The notes beneath the pieces were generated by a model. That model was given only the letters and a program-made list of their open reading frames with translations, had not been told where the DNA came from and searched no databases. A stretch of 64,000 nt of DNA from Dromaius novaehollandiae (Eukaryota > Chordata > Aves > Casuariiformes > Dromaiidae), in NCBI RefSeq assembly GCF_036370855.1, contig NC_088098.1:35839981-35903980 (forward strand), written 5' to 3'. The position numbers were made by a program, and so were the translations under genes. Below are positions 1-29,200 of the stretch, in pieces (the first letter of the stretch is position 1; each line of letters starts with the position of its first letter).

Positions 1-831
1 ATAATGAGTAGGAAATAAATGTCTGGGAATTCCAGACAGATCCCCTCCATCTCCATATAATGTTTCATTATGCATTTTTTCCACATTTGACCTGTACCAC
101 CTAGTAAACATTTTGTTGCTTAGACTCACAAAAGTTGGACTCTATCTAGTATCAGAAAACTAGAGGAAGGTGTAGTAGGACTAAAGTTCAGCGCAAATTT
201 AAATGCAAGAAAAAGGTATGCTTTCAAACTACTTGGAAAGTGCTAAATTACCTTTCTTCCTTGGTTCCAAGGTTTCTTGCCCACAGTCCTATTTGTAACA
301 CAATACATTGCTTCTGACTTTGCAGGATTTGGCAAAGAATTTAAAAACTTGTCTAAGTGCCATGCACAGCTGGGGCCTGAGGGCATATTGCTTTGCTGCA
401 TCCTTTTATTTTAACTGAATGCTTCATGAGTGTCCTAGCCTTGCTTTGCATATGCCTGCTTAACCTGCTGTCATGCCTTTTTTCTGTGGCCCTCTGTGCC
501 CTCATACAGAGGCATGGAGGACAGCAGCACTGAAGCAATGTTCTGACGTTTATTAGAAGCTCATAAACCCATTAAAAATCTTGTACTTGCTGACTTTGGG
601 TTTTCTAAATGTAAATGTTTTAGATGCATTGTGGTCAAAAACACAGGTTTTTTTTCAAGGCTAAATAGCAGCCAAGCTTTAAAATACCATAATTTAAAAT
701 GTGGATTTTTCAAACTTCCTTGAAAATACACCTTATAGTCCAGTCAGAAGTATCAAGATCCTTTAGGAAGCATTCCAAAGGGATTGAAAATTGGGTTAAT
801 ACCAGGAAATAGGCTTTAACTGCTTAGTGAT

Positions 832-868
832 TTCTCTCTCTCTCTCTTTTTTTTTTTTTTTTTTTTTT
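832..868 (+). repeat. CT microsatellite running into T21
   Basis: Alternating CT followed by 21 T just upstream of the first visible NUP107 exon acceptor (908); it may act as part of an extended pyrimidine tract. Confidence 0.9.
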
Positions 869-907
869 GTAATAACAGCTGCTTTTTAAAATATCCTTTG
901 CATGTAG

Positions 908-13097
<12,190 letters not shown>

Positions 13098-13318
13098 AAT
13101 TTCATGCTAGATAGTGACAGAAACTTCTGACCATGAAGTCCAGACGTTCTGGCTGTAAAAAGAATAAAACCAACCATGAATCAGTTAAACTTTCTGATGT
13201 TTGTAAAACAGAACAAACACCACCTTTGTATTTCACTTCTGAAGTTGAAGAATTCTGACGGAAACTTGAGAGAGGATATTTGTTATATAGCCTTTTCCTA
13301 ATGTTTTTTTCTAATAAA
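13098..13318 (+). terminator. NUP107: NUP107 3' UTR with polyadenylation signal
   Basis: About 220 bp of 3' UTR ends at an AATAAA hexamer (13313-13318) in a T-rich context followed by GT-rich sequence. It is the first canonical signal after the stop, so cleavage is expected about 10-30 bases later. Confidence 0.75.
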
Positions 13319-13621
13319 AGTGCTTTGCCAACAGCAGATTTATTCATTTTAATCTAAGGTGTGGTTGTATGAACGTGGTGTTCGTATGAACCTCCTTAAT
13401 CTGTTACATACCCCAGCGCTGCCTGTGGCCTGGCCACGCTGCTCAGCAGAGGAGGGTGCGAGGGTACCACGGGCTGAGGCTGCGGGAGGACGTGCAGGGA
13501 AAGCGGGAGAATCAAAAGAAGAACAACGCCACGGAGATTACGTGTTGCTCAAGGGCCCTTGAAAGCACCATTTGTGCCCCTGTTCTTGCACATACGCTGC
13601 GGGCAGTTGCCGAAATGATGA

Positions 13622-18449
<4,828 letters not shown>

Positions 18450-20670
18450 AGCAAGGTTTTCTGGAGATTAATAACATTGCGAGGGAGAACAAACGTTTAA
18501 ATGCATTGATTTTTAGAGTGCACAAAATTGCTTCGTTCAGTTAGAACTCTTCTTAGTTTAACTGCCAGGACTGTTATTCTATAACTCAACACAACAAATT
18601 GAATTACATAAGATGTTGGGGTTTTGCCATCTCAGTCCATACGACTGTTTTCATTAAAAGGTAACTTAAAAAAGAAAATGGCACACTTAAAATTGCTATG
18701 GAAATTTTGCAGAAGTAGTTACGATTTTTGCATATTAAATGAGATCATTATGGCTACTCTTATAATAGAGAGAGGGAATCTTGCCCTTGTGCTCATGCCA
18801 GTATTACTGTTATGAAGAAAGTTGGAGGCACTTTCATGCAGATATTCTGGTATGTAAAGGTGCTTGCTCCTTTTTGTCTGGTGAATGATGAAGAGGAAAC
18901 ATGCTTTGTTTAGTTGTTCCAAAAAGGGCCACCAAACTCATTCCTGATTCTTGTATGCTTTCTTATGTACATGTTTGGCTTAAATACATTTATAAACTTC
19001 AGCTGAAGGTATTAGATAAAATTACTAGTGGAGTGAGACTAGAGGATACATTGGAAGACTTGAAGCCACAGGCCAAGCTGTGGAAAAGTAGGAAGTCAGA
19101 TCTAAACAGCTGTTCATAAATTTTTCTTTTGATCTGTCAGGACATAATGAAGTCATTAGTGTTTTAGAAAACCTGTTATTGCTTTATAATTTTCTTTATG
19201 CCAAAACCAAGGATTTTCATGAGATCTTGTAAGTACTTATAAGCCTAATAAAATCTCTGAATTTGTGGTAATTGCCAATATTTTGCAGCCAGCATATGCA
19301 GGCACCCATGCTAAAGCTGTTCTCAGAGAAATCTTCAGGAAGCTCACCATCTGTAATGGATGTGAAGGGTGATCTCAGTGTTACAATCTTCTCTCTCCTG
19401 TATTCAACCCCACCTTGCTTCCACACCCTTTCCCAAGGGTTATATTCCGTGAGATCTGCAGATTTCACGGTTATCATCATTTTGGAGGGAAGGCAGGGCT
19501 GTCTGGGCAGTTCTGGGTAGGCAATGTTTATTCAACAGATAGTCCTCTCAGGACCTTCTCAAAGTGACTAAAGTGTGTGAGGTGGCAGCTGCTTCTGCCT
19601 TAATTTGGGAATACTTTGAAAACTAATTTATGCCAGGATCAAGCACTGAATTTTGACAGCATGGTAGGAGGGAGTACTGTTCTGTTTAAAACACAGACGC
19701 TCTCTCACTCTCACTCTCTCACTCAGTCTGCTTTCAGTAAATCAGGTGAAAGTATATGTTCACTGGATTGACAAGGTTAGAATTCATTTGCAGTATCTTA
19801 ATCCTTACACTTTGGGTTTATTTTATCTTCACCTACCTCTAGCAGATTTAGAGAGGGGAATTATATGAATAAAAACAGGTGTTTGGGTTTTCCAAACACC
19901 AACAGGAATGGTAAGATATTTAGTCCCTCTAAGTTTTTTTACAACGGAAATAATAAATCTTTGATGTGTAAGAAACAATGCAGATCTTTTCAAGCTTGTA
20001 AATTATTTATTCTGTTACAGAATTCTTGGTTTTAAAACAAGTTATTTCTCTGTGCAACCTAAGTTTACACTGTAATACTCTATATCTTTTCAGAGTTATA
20101 AATATCTGAATAACTTTACGTCTTTACCAACTGTGTCTTAGACATTGTACAGGTTCAAGGATTTTTTTTATACATTTTTATAAATCTATAATTAGTTTAA
20201 AAATACAGCCTGGACTGCTGAAAGATATGTTCGGAACAGGACAATCTCTGGATGCATATCCTGCAGTATGTGCACTGAGAAAGATATTTGCACTAATTTG
20301 TGCTGTGCACAAGTTGTTCTAAAATGTAGACGCACCACGAAGATGTTCTTACAGTTAGAAGTAAAATGACAGAATTAGAAGCCTGTATGACAACAAGATG
20401 TGAGGTGGGACTCATGTAAATATAGAGTGGCAGAATGAACATAACAGAAATGTCTGATAATGCACAAGTCTCCTTAAGGAGAGGAGCAGATCTGCAAGAG
20501 AAAATTAAGAAAATGATGTAAGATGATATATTATAAATAGTATGTTGCTGAAATGTGCAAGTCCTGAAGGTCATTTAAGTGACATGACTTTTTTCCATAT
20601 GTTCAATAGCTCTCCTTTGAGATATACTTATTGTGTCTAACAAATAAAATATCTTGAACTTTTTCTTTGT
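18450..20670 (+). terminator. SLC35E3: SLC35E3 3' UTR with candidate poly(A) signals
   Basis: AT-rich, non-coding sequence downstream of the stop. Canonical AATAAA hexamers at 19247-19252 and 20643-20648 are the best ends, giving 3' UTRs of about 0.8 and 2.2 kb. A CTCTCA-type simple repeat lies at 19700-19725. Confidence 0.5.
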
Positions 20671-21417
20671 CGTATGGTTCAAAATACTAAATGCGCAAGG
20701 CTTGTATAATCATAGGATAAATAGATCTGTTCGTACCGATTGTTTCTTTGGATACTGTATGTTGGGTGGAAATTCAGTTTTAATCACTTCACTAATCTCT
20801 GCTTATTGAATGGGAGAACAGTTGTTCCTGTCTTTTTCTTCTGGTTGAATTGTCTACACTTTAACGGTCTAGGCATGTACTGTACATAATGGTGCCACTT
20901 CAGTTTTTGCTTACATAAATGTAATTTCAAGGAGTTTGCTTTGAGGCTGAATTCATGACACAGATGAGGGCAGCTGCATGCTCCAACTTCTCTTTCTGTG
21001 TGCAAATACATGCATGCATGTATGTGTGTGCATGCATGATCATAAGCTGCCTGTGTGCTTTCCTTCACTACCTTCTTTCCCCCACCTAAATCCTTCCTGA
21101 ACGTTCCAGTCTCTGCACGTTCTCCATTTCCATCTCTCCCCTATACAGGGGGCCCTGGTGGGGAGGTTCCTTGGTCCTTATGCTATTCCTTTTTTCTATG
21201 CTGTGCTATTCCTTATGCTGTTTCTGTTTTCTATGCTATCCTGTATGCTTTTTCCCTTATGCTGAGGCTGTGCATGCTTCCTTTCCCACTCACCACTCAT
21301 AGGAGAGCAGTCCCAATGCTTTTTGAATGGTGGGGAGGAGGATGGGAGCAAAATGGAGTTACAAGCAGTACACTGGAGCAGGGTAACTCTGGCACCAGCC
21401 AGTTGCTTCCTCTACAG

Positions 21418-21586
21418 ACACGTATATGGAGAGTTAGTGGGACTTAATCTTTCTTCAGTAGATCAAGAGGAGGAAGGTGTGAGACAGGCTTTGTTTGGAC
21501 TGTTTGTGTTTACTGCAAGCACTGTAGTAATGCACTTTGCCGAACTTTTAAATCCTGAGGTAAAAGCAGAGTTTTATAAAAATTAG
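21418..21586 (+). CDS. Candidate terminal exon or small membrane ORF (unproven)
   Basis: A good pyrimidine-rich acceptor (gcttcctctacag) is followed by one base and 55 codons ending in TAG. The reading starts HVYGELVGLNLSSVDQEEEG, has one hydrophobic stretch (LFGLFVFTASTVVMHF) and ends NPEVKAEFYKN. The one-base overhang matches the phase of SLC35E3 exon 4 (which ends in AC of a Thr codon), so the segment could serve as an alternative last exon about 3.6 kb downstream, giving a 303-aa product. Alternatively it is part of an 87-codon ORF from an ATG at 21323, or chance. I do not recognise the protein. Confidence 0.2.
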
Positions 21587-22876
21587 TTGTACTTATCCTG
21601 TAGAAATTTGCTTGTTCTGATGTTTACTGTGTTACTTTAATATATGTTTTCCTGCTAATTATCTGTTTTGTTAAGTTTTGGCTTTTATGAAAGAAAAATT
21701 GGAGACAGTTAAACACTGTGTAGTCGTCATCCTGTGTGTGCCATCACAACTGGAGCAAAACTGTACAAAGCATGGTATATAGTTTCTGCTTTTGTTTTCA
21801 CTTCATTTTCTACATATGACTGAATGGTGGTGACAAGCTGGACCTTCTGTTACCAGGTGGTTTGCTGTTTATGTTAGCATTGTTGTCTTTAAAATGGCAC
21901 CATTAATGTACCATTAATTTCCCCTGGAAAAGCTAGCGTTAGATGCTAGGGTGACCCTGAAAAAATTAGAGCAAATGCAGATGATTCTGATTAAAATATA
22001 AGGGGTAGTAGGAAGTTACCTTTGCTAACCCTCTCCCCGGAGATACTTTACAGGTGGTTTCACCAGGTTTTCTTATTTTCCCAGAAGAAATAGGAAGTAT
22101 GCCTTCACTTCTGCACACAGATACACAGTCATTCAAGGCTTTTTGTTTGCTCTAGCGTTAGCAACTCAGCACTTCTTTGACAGATTTTGTGTCTGTTTTT
22201 GTATGATTTGCTAAGTTACTACAGGCTCTGGGAATGCTGCACCAGAGGAGTTTTTCGGTTGGTGGGTGAACAGTTACTCTCTCAGGCTTGAGGTTGAAGG
22301 ATAGTAGTTTGCTGCTTTCAAATATATGAAAAGGTGGTTTGTCTTCCCAGAAGTCTACCTTCAAGACAGAGTTTCAGTTCAGCAGGAATATATCCTGTTT
22401 GTCTCATGCCATGAACTGAATGCCCAGTGGCAGCCCAGGGCTAAAGCAACATTAAAGCCTTGTTTGGGCTATCCATAGTTTTTATTAAATTTATTTGAAA
22501 ATGTTAGTGGCAGTCAATACTGGTAAGGTATCTGTCAAAGTTTTAGGATAAAAATCTTAAACTTGATAGTGCCTTATGCAATAGGAGCTTCAGAAGAGTG
22601 TTTTTAAAGCATTTTGGAGTACAGCCAGTTTCTACCCCAAATCTAGTTTGTCTCATATCTTCTGCAAAATCTACCAAAAAGAAATGGTTTAAGTATTTCT
22701 TAGCTGGCCGTATATATTTATACAGTTGGGCTCTTGAGAAGGGACTAGCTCTTGAGCAGTGCTGTCCTACTAAATGCTGGCATGCTGCTAATGTTTAGCA
22801 GTGATGTAGAAACATCCAGTGCTGGGCTCCTGAAGTTCACTAGCATGCTTAGGAAGGGAAAAAGAAGGCTTGCTTT

Positions 22877-23214
22877 GATAGGTGAGAGAGCTTTTTCTCT
22901 CCTTGTTTTTAGCAACAAATGGGAGACCTAGACGTACCGTTGACTGGAATTTAGAGAACCAGCCTTACTTGCTATTCCTCAGTTTGCCTTTCATGACAGG
23001 ATTTTCTCCCAAGATGTCTCTTCTGCTCCCAGTTACACAGTCAGTGATAGGTGAGAGAGCTTTTTCTCTCCTTGTTTTTAGCAACAAATGGGAGACCTAG
23101 ACGTACCGTTGACTGGAATTTAGAGAACCAGCCTTACTTGCTATTCCTCAGTTTGCCTTTCATGACAGGATTTTCTCCCAAGATGTCTCTTCTGCTCCCA
23201 GTTACACAGTCAGT
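22877..23214 (+). repeat. Perfect 169-bp tandem duplication
   Basis: Copy 1 (22877-23045) and copy 2 (23046-23214) are identical by eye over all 169 bases, joined head to tail with no spacer; both begin GATAGGTGAGAGAGC and end ACACAGTCAGT. Each contains an acceptor-like cttgtttttag. Identity implies a very recent duplication or an assembly artefact. Confidence 0.93.
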
Positions 23215-26200
23215 GTCTTACCTGGATTTTTAAAGTGGCAGATTTGGGACTGCACATTTATGAGTTTTGTTTGCTTTTAAAAATTTTCACTAACCATTTC
23301 CAGCCCAACTTCCCTGTTTACTGAGAACACAAAGAAGATGGATACTGAGTGAATGAAAAAAACTGGCTAAGTTCTGAGGTTGTGGTTTCTTTTACAGGTA
23401 GAAGAATGAAGTTCTTCTGCAAAGATGCAGTTCTTTCTGTTTGTTTCTCTTTTACTGTTATAATCAGGTCCATGTGCAGAAGGACCAGGTCTTTGCTCCA
23501 CAAAAATGCGTTTTCTTCCTGCTGCTTGCTATCTTCCTGATAGCAGTTTCAGCCTTCCATTTGAAAGCTCAGTCAGTTGATGTGAAGATGATCGGGGTGT
23601 CAGCTACAGAAGATTAATAATATGAAGTGAAAAATCATGAGCAGGAGCTGATGTAAGCTTGGGTAAGAAGGGATGCCATGGTAAAACACAGAGACATAAT
23701 TTTTTTTTTTTTAAAAAAAAAAGCCGGCTTAGCACAGAGGAGAGGTTTATCTCCAAACAGGTATTGCAGAGAATGCAAGAGCTGAACTGTATTAATTCTT
23801 ACTGTGCTGTAGTAGTAGACAAATCTAATTTCAACTAGCTTTCAATAATATTGGTAATATAAATGCCATGCAAGAAAAATAAATAGCTGGATTCAGACAT
23901 TATAAAAATCTCTGCCAGACTCGATTCCACAGAGACGGTTAACCTTCCTGAGAGAAGGGAGCTATTGTTCTGCCTCCCATTCACTCAGTGATGCTGGAAT
24001 TAGTGAAGGAGGGTTTGTGTGCCTGAAAGCTGGTCTGCGTTTTTCAACTGTATCAGTTGGTCTAATAAAAACATACCACCTTTCCATACAGACCTTGTCT
24101 CACTGAAGATGCTGTCTATGTTTTGGTCTGGCTTAATTGGATAACGCTTACATCTTCCTTCAGTGGCTGAAAGGTCTAATGCGTGATTTTAAAGGAAAGC
24201 CTATTCCATCACCCTGTACAACTGCAGTGCCCAGTGAGCCCTGCTCTAGGGCATCCACCCAAGCCTAGAGGGTCATAGTTACAATCTGTGGTTCAACAAC
24301 AACTAACGCAAGGGGAAGTGCAATCCTTCTTTGTTTCTAGTTGCAAAGCAACCACTGTTGCTCTCACAGCTTAATCTTTGGCACTTCCCTTCAGTAGGTG
24401 CATAAGAAGGCTCCCTTTCCTGTTTCAGTCTGCCCCTTCTATATGAAGTATAATTATGCCATATTTTAGGGAATTCTGGAATTGAGACAAATTGTGTCCA
24501 CAGCTCACATTAATATATTGACCTGAATGCTGTTTGTTTTTTTTCCTACCTAGGTTCTCTTAACTGCCCTCCTATCCAGAAAAAAAAGTAAATGCTTAAA
24601 ATATAGGAGGAGTCAGGTTAACCTGAATTAAGAGGTAATTTTCTGGCTCTGGAGTTGCATGTGCCTTCCCTGCTGTGATGGCTCAGTACCTAATAGGCAC
24701 AATATGTTGCTTTTATAATGGAAAGGTAGGAATGGACATGGATAGATTAAACATAGTGCAATGAAAATAAACTCTATTTAGAAGTGAGTAGTTGCTTGAG
24801 AATTCACATTGCAAAGATACTTTCTCATTTGTTAGTGACTTCATTGAACGTGAATATAAGTCTTTCATTTGAAGCCATATGATTGTATTTAACAAGCTCC
24901 CTAAAAGCCCTACCACAGCCGTCTGGGTAACTAGCACATGCAAGATGCACTAGCAACGTGTCATAAATGACCAGGATTATTTTTAGAACTGTAGTGGCTC
25001 TGTCACATCCAGGAAGTGCAGGGAGGAGGTTTCTGGTTGAAGCCCAGTGTAAGAATGTAATTTTTTAATGACCTTGGCACAAAAAATGGTTGTATTTTAA
25101 ACAAGTTTGCTTCTCAGCCTCTGCTTCATAAGAAAGTAGAGAGATGTGTCCTCATTAGGCAAAGCCCATGAAATCATCATGATACTGGGACTCCCAGAAC
25201 AGAGGTGTCTGTGTATGTTTAAAAAAAAAAAAAAAGTAAAAAGTGACAGCAGATTGGGGAAAACAGTAATGTACAGCACATACACATCTAGGCACAATTT
25301 TAAATAGAGAATCTAAGTTTAGATGTTTAACTCCACAGTCAGGCATCTGAAGAACAGAGCCAGATTTGTCAGTGGTGAACTTCTTCCCTTTCTATTATAG
25401 TTAATGGAGAATGGCATGTGCTCAGTATTTCCAGAAATAAAGCTGCATAGTTTAGATAACTTTAGAGTAAGATACCTTAGTTTGGGCTGACAAGTTCTAA
25501 ATTTTTTTGGTCTCCAAATAAATTAGATACACTGTTTAACAAAGAAACAGAGAGCCCTTATTCTGCTTCCTTACTTTGTCCCTAGTTTTTATCCTCCTTA
25601 ACCTCTGGGGAAAGAGAGTATTTCCACAATTTGATTTTTTTGTTGTGTATCTAACTACAGTGACTGACTTGGTTTTTGTCTTGCAATACACTGGAGTTGC
25701 ATATTAAAAACTTTCATTAAGATCTTGTAACTTAGCTACATGTGCACATGTTGATTCCATTCAGGTTTCTGTCCTTAACTGAATGGAAACAGCCCCTCAT
25801 ATTACAGAACAGCAACTGTTGCAAAATAAAAAGCACAAAATTTGTAATGAATTAAACAGTCTATCAGAAATAATTTAGCAACAAGCTGCTCTTCAGGGAG
25901 TGCAAAGACGATACTAAGGTCTTCTGGAATCGAGACTGGTTTACTTGTTAAATGCATTTCTTGTGGTTAGTCAAAATTTGGTTTCCTATATGTTAATCCA
26001 GTTAGGAGAAATCGACAATGGTGGTCATATGTCCTTTCGGCAATTCTGATTTATTTCTGAAAACACATGATCTCATTTTCCTAAGTGCGAGAAAACTGTT
26101 CTAACCACAATTAACAGTGTACCAGTAGCTTTTTTAGAATATCATTCCCCATTCCCCAGAGACCCACTTCTTAGGCTTTTCTTCAGGTGCAGTTTGCATA

Positions 26201-29200
26201 AGACTTTGGTCTGCAGATAAATTAAAAAAAAAGGGGGGGGCGGGGGGGGAGAGAGGCAGTAGACTTTCCCAAACAAAGTGCAAGCAAACCTCCTCAAAGA
26301 GGGTATTTCAGTTTATGGATAGCTTTGCATTTGCCTTTATCTGGGGTGGAGGTGTACACCTTAATTCTAACTCTACATCAAAGGCAGGGTGGTGGTTCAG
26401 CCTGCAACTCTATGATGTCTAAGCCACAGCATAGTGAATAGACACTTGGAGGATGACAATGAGCTGGAGGCATTTGGTACCCATAGTAAGTTGTTTTTAT
26501 AGAACTAGATGTAATATTGCAGAACCACCTGTACTTGCATGTTATTCAAACATCATCTTGAATGATGAAGATAGAATTTAAATACAGGTAGTATGAAACA
26601 CAGACACTTTGGGAAACTGACATTGATTTAGGTGAAAGACATGCATAGCATGCTGTTACATGGAGATGGCAGACTCAGCTGAACAGCACAATACTGCTGA
26701 AAGGGGAGTGTGCTGCTCCGACTGCCCCCCACGCACACTTTTGGCACATGCTCCTGCCCCTTGTTTTGTGGGAGCTCAGACAGCCATCTGACCCTCTGCT
26801 GGGCCCAACAGTAGAGCGCTTTCTGCTTCAGTTAGCAAGTTGATTGCTTTACTGTGCAGGCAGGCGAATTTTGGAGCTGGCACAAGGGAGAAGAGTGACA
26901 CCACCTGGCTTGAAACAGGAATAGGAAACAGAGGGTACCTCTTTCAGTGTCAGCAAGCTGATGGACCAATTCAGATGTATTATCTTCCTGCCTTCTGTAT
27001 GTTCAGCCTCAAAAAGCAGTTTTTGAAGGGGAAAGTTTCACAAACACAAACGAAATGGTGAGAAAGCCCTGTTTTCATTTACAGGTACAAACCTCTCAAA
27101 TGGAAGTCCTCAAAGAGTTTCTAAAGGACTCCACAACATATGTATGTGCCTGTAAGTGGTCTTGAAGTCTGGGGGGAATGGCTGGCTCTTGCCCTTAGTG
27201 GGTGGTTGTCTGCATCTGGCAAATCTTTATTCCCCGTGTCCCCTGTATAAAGGGAAGATCTTTGGAAAGTTTGTATGTTAGTCCCATTTTTCAACCTGCT
27301 CCATTTTGCTGAACCAGCAGTCTGTGCTAGATAGCTGTTTCTGCTCCCTGGAAGAGAGCTTTACTCATCTGAGAGCTGATAGTAATTCACAGTGTGTCAT
27401 ACAAATGGGAAAAATGGGTTTTTTTGTTTTTTTTTAACGACTGGCTAATTTTCTAATCACTGTTGCTTGTCTCTGTGCAAGTCAGGATTTAAATATCTTA
27501 TAACTAAGTATTCTCAGTGTTTTCATAATTGTGTAAATGTGAGATAAGCAGTCCCCTGCTGTCAGGAATTTCCTTTTAAAAATTTAGTCAATAAGTCAAT
27601 ATGCATAAAACATCTAAAGAAATTAGGATGTGACATCTTTATTGACAGACAAGATTTAGGATTTGGGGGCTAGGAATGCATGAAATTAAACAAATTTCTG
27701 GAAAGACTTTTTTGCAAAAGTAGCTTGCTGGGAATGTGTTGCAGCAGAGGAAGATGCTGGAGACAACGGACTCTAGAGAGGCATTGCTTGCATTGAAAAC
27801 AGGAAACTGAGAAAACTGAGTAAAAATGGAGAACTGATATGTTTAAAATGTAAATAAAACTATAAAGTTTTCTTAGTTTTATTGTAGTAATCTTTTTGGA
27901 CTTGCATAAAATAATTTTATGGCCGCATGGACCAAAAGGACACTGACTCACATTGTGTGCACAGACTGACAGTGATGTGAAACTGTACTGCCCCCAAGCT
28001 ACTTGTGGCTTCTCCTCTTCCAGAGATTATTGTCCTTTCCTGTCTGTGTAAGCAAAGAGGAATGTGTGTCCATGCCATGCTTTCCCTTGGATGCAACCAT
28101 TTGAGCAGCAGTTTAACAGGCCAGGCTGGGAACTGAACCTACTGAGATGTGGGCAGGTGATCTCTCCTGCTTACTGTGGTACAGGGGCAGTCACTTTTGG
28201 CTGCCAGAAATTAGAGCCAGCAGCTGAGAGAAGTGATGTCTTGAACTGGAGCAACATTATTTGCTTGAACAAACTTCTAATAGCAATAGCAAATCATGGA
28301 TGCTAATAGGCAAAGGAATATCAGGATCATAGTTGTGGAATTGTGTGGGAGAAAGCTTTGAAAGTGATGCAAAGATTAGCTGTGAGATGAAAGAGGGTCT
28401 CCCTTCTTCTTGGTCTTGTACAAGGAGAAAAAGAGTTGCTGCAGTAAAATGTGTGTATTTGTTATCACAAAGAAAATTCCCTTAAGCAGCTGTACAAGTG
28501 GAACACAGCTGAGGTGTGCCCTCTACAGATGTCAAGATGTGCATTTCCAAAGAAGCTTTCACAGAAGAGAACAGGTTCAGCTTGAAGTACAGAGTAAATG
28601 AGCTATAAAACAGAACGGCTCTGCAAATTACCATTGAAAGTGTCTTCATTGGTAGAATCAACCCAACTCACCTTGCAAAGAAAGTCTTCAGCTCCCTTGC
28701 AACATAAGGAAAGTTGGATAGGGCTAACTAAAGTAAGTATCAGTGGTAACGTACTCTTTAATTCTGACTTCTGGGAATGTGGACCTAGTTATCAGCAGAA
28801 CATAATTTTTTAGTGAGATGCTATCACAGGAGGTAGTGCAGGGTTTTTCAGCCCAGGTGACTGGTACCAGAGGTAATTGTAGGACATGCAGGGTGTAACC
28901 ACTGTGATGAGGGAGAGACCACCGAACAACAGCCTTCCTTCAAAGGGGGTTATTTCTGGGCCCTGTTTCCATCTCCAACTCTCTGCTCCCAGCTGTATGT
29001 TCCTGCTGTTTTTGTTGTGATGTCTCCTGTGCTCATCTGACTATGATAAATCAAGCTGACTTACTAGCAGCAAATAAAGGAAAACGTCCTACTACTGAGC
29101 TGGCTAACTCTGTGTCAAGTGAGCCAAAGCTAGCTCAAAGGAGGGTCAGAATACTTGGCTGGGAATGCACAACTCATGGCTAGACCAATGTTTCATTAGG

